From an uncultured cyanobacterium (lineage in GTDB: Bacteria > Cyanobacteriota > Cyanobacteriia > PCC-6307 > Cyanobiaceae): DNA of 28,192 bases. This document shows positions 22,211 through 28,192 of the stretch, piece after piece (the first letter of the stretch is position 1; the number at the start of each line of letters is the position of its first letter). Position numbers and translations under genes: made by a program. The stretch spans positions 1 through 28,192 of the forward strand of contig CAIZOZ010000133.1 of assembly GCA_903934745.1 (NCBI GenBank), given 5' to 3'. Below the pieces are notes generated by a model. That model saw only the letters and a list, made by a program, of their open reading frames with translations. It had not been told where the DNA came from and ran no database searches.

Positions 22211-23806
22211 TCAGTGCAGGAAATGGCGCCGCCCGGTGACCAGCATCGCCAGACCCAGCTGATCGCAGGCGGCGATCGAGTCCGCGTCGCGCACACTGCC
22301 GCCGGGATGAATCACCGCGGCGATGCCGTGGCTGGCCGCCAGTTTCACGGTGTCGTCAAAGGGGAAGAAGCCATCACTGGCCAGCACCGCCCCGCGCGCC
22401 CGCTCCCCGGCGGCCGCCAGGGCCAGCTGGGCTGAACCCACCCGGTTGGTCTGGCCGGCACCGATGCCGAGGGTCTGACCGCCGGCCGCGACCGCAATCG
22501 CGTTGGAGCGCCCATGGCGCACCACCTGCCAGGCGAAGCGCAGATCGGCCAGCTCCTGCTCCGTGGGCTGGCGCTGGCTGACCACCTGCCAGCTGGCTGG
22601 ATCGATCGGCTGGTCGTCGAGCTCCTGCACCAGCACACCGCCAAGCACGCTGCGCAGCTGGCGCCGCTGGGCGCGGCCGATCGCCACCGCGGGCAGCTCC
22701 AGCAGGCGCAGGTTGGTCTTGGTGGCCAGGCGCTGGCGGGCCTCGGCGCTGAAGGCCGGCGCCACCACGCACTCCAGAAACAGGCCGGCCAGATGCTCGG
22801 CCGCCTCCGCGTCCACAGGGCCATTCAGGGCCACGATGCCGCCAAAGGCCGACACCCGATCGGCATCGAGGGCCCGCAGCAGGGCCGCGGCCGTGCTGGC
22901 GCCGGTGGCGACGCCACAGGGATTGGTGTGCTTGATCACCACCGCGGCCGGCTGGGAGGCGCTGGCCTCGCCGTAGCCGAACTCGCGCACGGTGGCCAGG
23001 GCCGCCTCGAGATCGATCAGGTTGTTGTAGCTGAGCTCCTTGCCCTGCAGCTGCTCAGCCGCGCCCCAGCCCGCCGCCGCCTCTCCATACCAGGTGGCGC
23101 TCTGGTGAGGATTCTCGCCATAGCGCAGGCTCTGGCGGGCAGGCAGCTCCAGCTTCAGCGGGGCGACGGCCCCCGTTCCCACCGCTTCAGCCGCCGCTTC
23201 CCCGGCCGCAAGCGCGTCACCTGCTTCGATGCGGCCGGCCAGCCAGGTGGCGATGGCGGCGTCGTAATCGGCAGTGTGGCGGAAGGCGGCCAGGGCCAGC
23301 TGGCGGCGCAGATCCGCATCCACCCGGCCGCCATCCAGGGCGGCCAGGAAGCCGTCGTACTGATCGGGGTCGGTGAGCACCGCCACATCGGCATGGTTCT
23401 TGGCGGCGGCGCGCACCATGGCCGGCCCACCGATGTCGATCGTCTCCACCGCGGTCTGCCAGCTCACCGCCGGATCGGCGACAACCTGGCGGAAGGGATA
23501 GAGATTGACCACCACCACATCAATCAGATCAATGCCCTGGGCCTGCAGGTCGGCGGCATGGGCCGGATCGGCGCGGCTGGCCAGGATGCCGCCGTGGATG
23601 CGGGGATGGAGGGTCTTGACCCGTCCACCGAGAATTTCCGGCGCCCCGGTGTGATCCGCCACCTTGGTGACCGGAAGCCCTGCAGCCGCGAGGCTGGCGG
23701 CGGTGCCACCGCTGGAAAGCAGGCGGTAGCCATGGCGCAACAGCCCCTCGGCCAGGGGCACCAGCTGCTGCTTGTCGGAAACGCTCAGGAGAGCCGTGGG
23801 GGCCAT
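22211..23806 (-). CDS. purH: bifunctional AICAR transformylase / IMP cyclohydrolase
   Basis: PurH carries out the last two steps of IMP synthesis. It formylates AICAR with 10-formyl-tetrahydrofolate, then closes the ring. The 531 residues are slightly above the usual 510-525. The N-terminal cyclohydrolase domain (about 1-200) has LLSSGGTAASL, GGRVKTLHPRIHGGIL (K64) and TIDIGGPAMVRAAAKNH. The C-terminal transformylase domain has LRYGENPHQSA, KELSYNNLIDLEAAL, the catalytic pair K292-H293 in IKHTNPCGVA, and VSAFGGIVALN. It ends ASDGFFPFDD, IHPGGSVRD. The ATG at 23806 is clear. It is divergent from the esterase gene, 57 bases away. It depends on the folate one-carbon pool that GlyA feeds, but there is no sign of shared control. 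Confidence 0.97.
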   Translation of the reverse strand: MAPTALLSVSDKQQLVPLAEGLLRHGYRLLSSGGTAASLAAAGLPVTKVADHTGAPEILGGRVKTLHPRIHGGILASRADPAHAADLQAQGIDLIDVVVVNLYPFRQVVADPAVSWQTAVETIDIGGPAMVRAAAKNHADVAVLTDPDQYDGFLAALDGGRVDADLRRQLALAAFRHTADYDAAIATWLAGRIEAGDALAAGEAAAEAVGTGAVAPLKLELPARQSLRYGENPHQSATWYGEAAAGWGAAEQLQGKELSYNNLIDLEAALATVREFGYGEASASQPAAVVIKHTNPCGVATGASTAAALLRALDADRVSAFGGIVALNGPVDAEAAEHLAGLFLECVVAPAFSAEARQRLATKTNLRLLELPAVAIGRAQRRQLRSVLGGVLVQELDDQPIDPASWQVVSQRQPTEQELADLRFAWQVVRHGRSNAIAVAAGGQTLGIGAGQTNRVGSAQLALAAAGERARGAVLASDGFFPFDDTVKLAASHGIAAVIHPGGSVRDADSIAACDQLGLAMLVTGRRHFLH

Positions 23807-23863
23807 GGCGGCAGCGGAGACGGTTCAGGGGCCAACCTACGCAGCAGCAGCAGCGCCAGCGGC

Positions 23864-24664
23864 ATGACCACCCCGTTCAACGATCAGACCCCCCGGGATG
23901 ACGGCACGGCCATCCAGCTCGGACCGGAGCGGGCCAGCCGCCGGCTGGTGCTGCTGCATGGCTGGGGAGCCGATGCCGATGACCTGCTCGACCTGGGGCT
24001 GGAGTTGCTGCCGCTCACTGGCCTGTCCGCCGCTGAGCAGGCCCAGATCAGCCTGGTGGCCCTGCGGGCGCCCCTGCCCCATCCCGGCGGCATCGGCCGC
24101 CAGTGGTACGACCTGCAGCAACCGGAGTGGCCCCAGCTGGCCCCGGCCCGGGTGCAGCTCCGGGCTCGGCTGATCGCGCTGGGCGCCAGTGTGCCGCTGC
24201 AGCGCACGGCCCTGCTGGGCTTCTCCCAGGGGGCCGCCATGGCCCTGGATGTGGCCACCGGGGGTGGCGGCGAGGACGCTGATGCTGGTGGGGCCACCGG
24301 TGACGGCCGAGTTGGAGCGCAGCCGGATCACGGCCGGCCAGCCCGGGGGGCGCTGCCGCTGGCGGCCCTGATTGCCTGCAGTGGCTACCCCCATCCGGGC
24401 TGGCAGCCCCTGCCCCTCGCGTTGGAGCCGAATCAGGCCCCGACCACAAAATTCCTGCTCACCCATGGGGAGCAGGATCCGGTGGTGCCCTTCGCGGCCA
24501 GCGTGGAACTGGAACGGCTGCTGCAAACAACCGGGCGCCCGGTGCAGCGGCTGGGGTTCAGCGGCGGCCATGGCATCGATCCGGCCCTGCTGGGAGCCAT
24601 GGGCGCCTTTCTGGCGGCGGGCTGGCAGCAGGCAGCGGATGCAGACCCAGCAGCCGAATCCTGA
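23864..24664 (+). CDS. phospholipase/carboxylesterase family alpha/beta hydrolase
   Basis: This 266-residue hydrolase of the carboxylesterase 2 type has LVLLHGWGADADDL (28-41), with the oxyanion loop HGWG. The nucleophile is S121 in LGFSQGAAMAL, with D205 (HGEQDPVVP) and H236 (GGHGI). No signal peptide is seen, so it acts in the cytoplasm, perhaps on short acyl esters, thioesters or lysophospholipids. The substrate is not known. Residues about 132-163, just after the nucleophile helix, form a Gly/Asp/Ala-rich stretch that relatives seem to lack (see findings). The ATG at 23864 is chosen because the frame upstream is antisense to purH. The gene ends 33 bases before the convergent DUF3155 gene. 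Confidence 0.88.
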   Translation: MTTPFNDQTPRDDGTAIQLGPERASRRLVLLHGWGADADDLLDLGLELLPLTGLSAAEQAQISLVALRAPLPHPGGIGRQWYDLQQPEWPQLAPARVQLRARLIALGASVPLQRTALLGFSQGAAMALDVATGGGGEDADAGGATGDGRVGAQPDHGRPARGALPLAALIACSGYPHPGWQPLPLALEPNQAPTTKFLLTHGEQDPVVPFAASVELERLLQTTGRPVQRLGFSGGHGIDPALLGAMGAFLAAGWQQAADADPAAES

Positions 24665-24697
24665 GGTGCTCAGGCTTCGGCTGTTGGGTGCTGGGCT

Positions 24698-25069
24698 TCA
24701 GACGAAGGCGTACTCGTACTCCTCCATTTCTTCCCAGTCGTCGGCGGCCATCGACTCCAGCCCTTCGAACAGGACCTCTTCACCGATGCGATCGACGATC
24801 AGCCGCAGCGAGGGGAACAGGAAGTGGTTCTCCTCGGCGTACTGGGCGCTGAACAGGCCTTTTTCGCCCCAGAAGAAGCGGTCGGTGGTGTGCTCATTGC
24901 GGCGCACATTGAGGATCGCCGGGGCCATCAGCTCCGATTCGGCGATGTAGCGCCGAGCGGCGGTGACGGGCTTGTGGACGCCGGTTTCGAGATTGAAGGT
25001 GGGCACGTGGGCCAGAACCCGTTGGCCGGCCAGACGACGGCGGCTGATCCGCTTGCGCTTCTTGGACAT
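24698..25069 (-). CDS. DUF3155 family protein
   Basis: This 123-residue protein is of the cyanobacterial DUF3155 type. It has a strongly basic start (MSKKRKRISRRRLAGQRVL). A middle part follows with ESELMAPAILNVRRNEHTTDRFFWGEKGLF and EENHFLFPSL, broken by a few variable positions, and the tail is very acidic (DDWEEMEEYEYAFV). The contrast of basic head and acidic tail suggests contact with nucleic acid or a ribosome-like partner, but no function is known. The start is supported by GGGAG seven bases before the ATG on minus. Upstream in-frame extension to 25213 lacks the family look. It converges on the esterase gene and faces away from the histidine kinase gene across a 446-base gap. Confidence 0.85.
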   Translation of the reverse strand: MSKKRKRISRRRLAGQRVLAHVPTFNLETGVHKPVTAARRYIAESELMAPAILNVRRNEHTTDRFFWGEKGLFSAQYAEENHFLFPSLRLIVDRIGEEVLFEGLESMAADDWEEMEEYEYAFV

Positions 25070-25515
25070 GAAACAACTCCCTGAGGAGGAGAGGAGAGGG
25101 GTGGAGTGGAGGAAAGCGAGGGCTCGCAATCGCCATCCAGGGACATAAAAGCCCTGAAAATGGCGAAAGCCAGGCCGGATTGATGGACCGAAGCCCGATC
25201 GATCCACGCCCATACGTTCTGTCGTCCTGCCATGGGTGAGCAGAAGAACACCAACGGCGACATCAGAAGCTGCTCACGCAGCAACGACGCAGAAGAGGGG
25301 CGCATCTCCCTCTGCTGTAGCCTCGGCCAAGGGTTTATGCAACCTTTGTGCGGCCTTGAGCACGCCGACAGCGACTTGCCAGCCCGGTTGGACTTGCGAA
25401 GTAGTGGTCGATACCAGCATCCTAAAGCTTTTTTTAGGATTTTCGACTCCGCCTCGAGATTTTTTCGAGACCCCTCCCGGCAGCCCCTCGACACCCGACC
25501 AGCCCGCCGCCCGTG
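25070..25515. other. 446-base divergent intergenic region
   Basis: It lies between the divergent DUF3155 gene (minus) and the histidine kinase gene (plus). No convincing gene is present; the plus-strand open frame at 25232-25516 uses codons foreign to the neighbours (AGA, AGG, TGT, CGA). The right end is more AT-rich and holds two hairpins (25419-25443 and 25453-25469). The rest shows nothing recognisable, so it may contain promoters for both genes or a small RNA. Confidence 0.5.
25419..25443 (+). terminator. terminator-like hairpin upstream of the kinase gene
   Basis: ATCCTAAA and TTTAGGAT form an 8-bp perfect stem around GCTTTT, followed by a short T-run (25440-25443). A second, smaller hairpin (CTCGA with TCGAG) comes 10 bases later at 25453-25469. 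This could end a small RNA encoded at about 25200-25440, or act as an attenuator in the kinase leader. Both are inference. Confidence 0.4.
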
Positions 25516-26661
25516 ATGCCAGTCTCCGAGCGGTTTCTCAGCCTGTTGGGCTTCCAGCTCAGTCAATTTGTTGATTGCGCTGATGTGCGCTCTCTGGTGG
25601 TCTATGTGACCCACCAGGAGCCCGAAGGCCAGCCCACCCTGATGCCGGTGGGCCAATGGCCCGCCGATGGGCGCGCCCTGGCGGCGGTGGATGGCGACAG
25701 CCGGCTGCGGGTGCCCGCGGAAGAACGGCGCTGGCTGCCGCTGCGCGACCAGCAGCTGCTGCTCGGAGCCCTGCAGGTGGAAACCAGCCATGGCCATTGG
25801 CCCGAGCCGCTGCGGCAACGCCTCCAGGCGGTGGCGCTCTGCCTCACCGAAGCGCTCAGCCTCGACCTGGAGCAGCAGCGGCTGCAGCGACGCCTGGACC
25901 GCCAGGATGAGCAGCTGCGCCTGCTGGTGCATCAGCTGCGCAATCCGCTATCGGCCCTGCGCACCTTCGGCCATCTGCTGCGCAAGCGGCTCGCCCAGGA
26001 CAGCGACAACCGCTCCCTGGTGGAAGGTCTGCTGGCCGAGGAGCGCCAGCTCAACCGCTATGTGGATGCGATCAGCGATCTGGCCGGTGGCGAGGTGCTG
26101 ATCGCGCCGAGCACCACGCCCCAGCCCCTGTTGCTGCCCCCCATGCTCAGCGGGCCCAACGGCCAGCCCCTGGCGGAACCGCTTGAACCGCTGCTGCAGC
26201 GCGCCGCCGCCACCGCGGCCCTGCAGGGACGCCACTGGCAGCGACCGGAGCAGCTGCCGGACTGGCGCGGCGACAGCGGCGCCGTGGCCGAGATCCTGGC
26301 GAACCTGCTGGAAAACGCCTTCCGCTACAGCCCCGCCGGCAGCGCCGTCGGCCTGCACGTGCGCCAGAACGCCGGCGGTGGGCCGACGCTGACGGTGTGG
26401 GATGGCGGTGCGGCGATTCCAGCCGCCGAGCGGGAGCTGATCTTTGAACGGGGCCGCCGCGGCAGCACCGGGCTGGAGCGACCCGGCACCGGCCTCGGCC
26501 TGGCCCTCGCCCGGGACCTGGCCAGGAGCCTGGGCGGGGAGTTGCTGCTGTTGGTGCCTCCCAGCCTCAGCGACCCGAGCCTGCCCCCGCAGGGCAATGC
26601 CTTCCAGCTCAGCCTGCCGCCGGGCCTGCAGAGCGCAGCAGCACCAGCAGCAGAGCGCTGA
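25516..26661 (+). CDS. soluble sensor histidine kinase with GAF-like input domain
   Basis: This 381-residue kinase has no membrane segment, so it senses an internal signal. The N-terminal 115 residues look like a GAF-type domain with a single early cysteine, C21 (QFVDCADVRS). A short coiled coil (about 116-136) leads to the H-box with H139 in VHQLRNPLSALRTF. The ATP domain has the N-box EILANLLENAFRYSP (259-273) and the G2 box GTGLGLALARDLA (324-336). The G1 box is degenerate, WDGGAAIP instead of DNGPGIP. The layout recalls the Hik2/chloroplast sensor kinase group, which is redox-linked to photosynthesis; this is a guess from layout and cysteine position. No response regulator is adjacent. 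The ATG follows a GTG at 25513. Its last 53 bases overlap cobS on the other strand. Confidence 0.9.
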   Translation: MPVSERFLSLLGFQLSQFVDCADVRSLVVYVTHQEPEGQPTLMPVGQWPADGRALAAVDGDSRLRVPAEERRWLPLRDQQLLLGALQVETSHGHWPEPLRQRLQAVALCLTEALSLDLEQQRLQRRLDRQDEQLRLLVHQLRNPLSALRTFGHLLRKRLAQDSDNRSLVEGLLAEERQLNRYVDAISDLAGGEVLIAPSTTPQPLLLPPMLSGPNGQPLAEPLEPLLQRAAATAALQGRHWQRPEQLPDWRGDSGAVAEILANLLENAFRYSPAGSAVGLHVRQNAGGGPTLTVWDGGAAIPAAERELIFERGRRGSTGLERPGTGLGLALARDLARSLGGELLLLVPPSLSDPSLPPQGNAFQLSLPPGLQSAAAPAAER

Positions 26662-27412
26662 GCAGCAGGGCCAGCGCCTCGACCCACTCGACACAGGCGC
26701 CATAGCTGTCGCCGCTGTGGCCGCCCAGGCGCCGGCCCAGGCCCAGCGGCACCAGCAGCGCCGGCAGCAGACCGGCCAGCACCAGGGGCGGCCAGGGCCA
26801 CAGCCAGAGCCAGGGCCAGAGCCAGGAGAGTGGCAGCAACAGGGCCAGCAGCACCAGGGTGGGGAGCAGCTCCAGCACCAGGCCGGCCCAGTGGCGGCGA
26901 TGGAAGCCGGCACTGCCCTCGGAGCGCAGATAGGGGAAGCGGGCCATCGCCACCAGGGGCGCCAGCCGCCCCCAGACCGCCGCCCAGACCAGCCCCGCCG
27001 GAGCGAGGGGGCCCAGGATCGCCAGGCCGGCGGCCCGCAGCAGCAACAGCAGCGCCAGGGCCTGGGCCCCGCTGGCCCCCACCCGGCTGTCCTCCATCGC
27101 CTCCAGCAGCCGCTCGCCCGCCGCCAGGCCATCGGCGGTGTCCATGGCCCCGTCCATGTGCAGGCCGCCGGTGAGCAGCAGAGCGGCCGCCAGCACCAGA
27201 GCCACCTGGGCCAGCAGGGGAACCCGGTTCTGCAGCAGGGCCCACAGCAGGGCCTGCAGGCCCCCCAGCACCAGGCCCACCCAGGGCGCAAAGCGGGCGA
27301 TGCGCTCAAAGCGGGGCTGAATCCCCGGCCAGGCGGGCAGCACCGAATAAAAGATCCAGGCCCCGGCCAGATCCCGCAGCCAGACGGGGGCAGGGGCAGG
27401 TGAGCGCTTCAT
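26609..27412 (-). CDS. cobS: adenosylcobinamide-GDP ribazoletransferase
   Basis: CobS is a membrane enzyme that joins adenosylcobinamide-GDP with alpha-ribazole (or a similar base) in the last steps of cobalamin synthesis. The protein has 267 residues, slightly above the usual 245-255, with six or seven hydrophobic segments. The metal-binding signature GGLHMDGAMDTADG lies at 82-95, and the short GGHSGDSYGA motif is near the C-terminus. A Trp/Leu/Pro-repetitive segment (LSWLWPWLWLWPWPPL) comes from a short tandem repeat in the DNA. The ATG at 27412 gives the expected start; upstream frame extension is low-complexity. No cobalamin riboswitch motif is seen in the 282 bases upstream. The 3' end overlaps the kinase gene tail-to-tail by 53 bases. 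Confidence 0.94.
   Translation of the reverse strand: MKRSPAPAPVWLRDLAGAWIFYSVLPAWPGIQPRFERIARFAPWVGLVLGGLQALLWALLQNRVPLLAQVALVLAAALLLTGGLHMDGAMDTADGLAAGERLLEAMEDSRVGASGAQALALLLLLRAAGLAILGPLAPAGLVWAAVWGRLAPLVAMARFPYLRSEGSAGFHRRHWAGLVLELLPTLVLLALLLPLSWLWPWLWLWPWPPLVLAGLLPALLVPLGLGRRLGGHSGDSYGACVEWVEALALLLSALLLVLLRSAGPAAG
26777..26829. repeat. short tandem CCAGAG/CCAGGG repeat within cobS
   Basis: Units of about 12 bases (CCAGAGCCAGGG) repeat roughly 2.5 to 3 times, with variants, in the coding sequence of a CobS membrane helix. It encodes alternating Trp, Leu and Pro. Such a repeat could slip and change length between strains. Confidence 0.5.
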
Positions 27413-27694
27413 GGCGGGGGGAGGGGCGAGACGGAATGGGGCAAGGCGGTGAACGGCGCCGGCCGGCGGGGGAGCTGCACCGACCCCATTCAGGCGCAGG
27501 ACGGCTCCGGGCCGCGCAGCGTCTCGCCGCGGCAGGGGCCGGCACCGCGGCCCGAACCGGATGCTGAAGGCGAGCCGCCACCACGCCAAGCTCCGCAGCA
27601 AACACCCCGGCCGCACAGCACGTACCGTCATCGGCAACGGGAGCCTGCGGGCCCACCCGGTGTCCCCCCAACTCTTGCTGCCGGAGGGCCGAGC
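27413..27694. other. 282-base divergent region between cobS and tgt
   Basis: I see no gene and no riboswitch. The region is very GC-rich and must hold promoters for the divergent cobS and tgt genes, but no clear -10 or -35 element can be read. Confidence 0.4.
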
Positions 27695-28192
27695 GTGCCG
27701 ATCAGTCCCTCCTCCTCTCCCCAGCCGCCGGAGCATGGCGCTGCCCCAGGGGCGGCGGCGGCCGATGCCACCCCCTTCAGCTTCCAGATCACAGCCCGCT
27801 GCCCCCACAGCCGGGCGCGCTGCGGCTGCTTTCACACCCCGCACGGCCCCGTGCACACGCCGCGCTTCATGCCGGTGGGAACCGCCGCCACGGTGAAGGG
27901 GGTGGCGATCCCCCAGTTGCTGGAAACCGGTGCCGAGATGGTGCTGGCCAACACCTATCACCTGCATCTGCAACCGGGCGAAGCCGTGGTGGCCGAGGCC
28001 GGCGGGCTGCATCGGTTCATGGGCTGGAGCGGTCCCTTGCTCACCGATTCAGGCGGCTTCCAGGTGTTCAGCCTCGGGGCGATCAACCGCATCGACGATG
28101 ACGGCGTTGTGTTTCGCTCCCCCCGCGATGGCGCCCGCATCACGCTCAGCCCCGAGCGCTCGATGGCGATCCAGATGGCCCTGGGCGCCGAT
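27695..28192 (+). CDS. tgt: tRNA-guanine transglycosylase (5' part, cut by right edge)
   Basis: Tgt exchanges guanine 34 for the queuosine precursor preQ1 in GUN-anticodon tRNAs. The first 166 codons of about 380 are in the window. The start is GTG at 27695, set by GGAGG at 27683-27687, seven bases upstream. About 27 Pro/Ala/Ser-rich residues precede the core. The core begins SFQITARCPHSRARCG and shows FMPVGTAATVKGV and NTYHLHLQPG. It continues with TDSGGFQVFSL, whose Asp is the first catalytic aspartate, and SPRDGARITLSPE. The nucleophilic Asp and the zinc-binding Cys/His sites lie beyond the edge. It is divergent from cobS. In related genomes psbK often comes next. Confidence 0.95.
   Translation, partial: MPISPSSSPQPPEHGAAPGAAAADATPFSFQITARCPHSRARCGCFHTPHGPVHTPRFMPVGTAATVKGVAIPQLLETGAEMVLANTYHLHLQPGEAVVAEAGGLHRFMGWSGPLLTDSGGFQVFSLGAINRIDDDGVVFRSPRDGARITLSPERSMAIQMALGAD

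Noticed and set aside
22514..23863. Upstream extension of the esterase frame through purH
   Set aside because: The plus frame is open across purH, but that part is antisense to a fully recognisable enzyme. The esterase starts at 23864.
25232..25516. A 94-codon plus frame whose stop overlaps the kinase start (TGATG)
   Set aside because: The overlap looks like translational coupling, but the codons (AGA, AGG, TGT, CGA, AGT) are foreign to the neighbours and the frame runs through two hairpins.
27413..27694. Cobalamin riboswitch before cobS
   Set aside because: I looked on the cobS strand for the B12-box-like GCCACTG core and did not find it.

Overview
This window reads as a piece of a GC-rich alpha-cyanobacterium (Synechococcus/Cyanobium type). 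Three things point there. A near-perfect 39-residue PsbI is present. Many families are typical of or restricted to cyanobacteria: DUF3769/LptD, DUF2811, DUF3181, DUF1997, DUF4079 and DUF3155. The order leuD-leuC-cinA-glyA-tRNA-Arg, murJ-sfsA-amt-ispH, purH and histidine kinase-cobS-tgt resembles, from memory, the order in picocyanobacterial genomes. No phage, transposon, CRISPR or plasmid genes were seen, so this looks like ordinary core chromosome with a few unusual details.

Layout. Positions 1-2556 (minus) hold most of a GH38 alpha-mannosidase that runs off the left edge. psbI (2632-2751) and a long OstA/LptD-like outer-membrane protein (2880-6059) follow on plus. A mostly minus block then runs, in direction of transcription, from tRNA-Arg(ACG) and its terminator through glyA, a WecA/MraY-like sugar-phosphate transferase, cinA, a 490-base gap, a DUF2811 gene, a D-2-hydroxyacid dehydrogenase, leuC and leuD. 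From 14058 the plus strand carries a three-gene cluster of small proteins (two-TM protein, DUF3181, unknown), then sfsA, amt (with a clean terminator), ispH and a DUF1997 gene. The lipid II flippase gene murJ sits among them on minus. The right part has DUF4079 (minus), purH (minus), a carboxylesterase (plus), DUF3155 (minus), a soluble GAF-type histidine kinase (plus), cobS (minus, overlapping the kinase tail) and the 5' part of tgt (plus, cut by the right edge).

Functions. The genes are mainly housekeeping: leucine, purine, isoprenoid, cobalamin and queuosine metabolism, one-carbon metabolism, cell-envelope building (LptD-like, WecA-like, MurJ), ammonium uptake and photosystem II. Only a few are visibly coupled: leuC-leuD (ATGA overlap), the WecA-like gene with cinA (overlap or 2-nt gap, shared SD region), and the two-TM gene with DUF3181 (ATGA overlap).

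The points most worth a second look are: a non-coding patch at 9724-9832 with three GAAAAC repeats at exact 21-bp spacing plus a DnaA-box-like TTTTCCACA; a PagL-like His-x-Ser...Glu pattern embedded in the LptD-like protein; a perfect NtcA-type site and a separate 15-bp palindrome upstream of amt; and four membrane-associated histidines in the DUF4079 protein. I could run no searches. Family names rest on motifs and recollection of the families.
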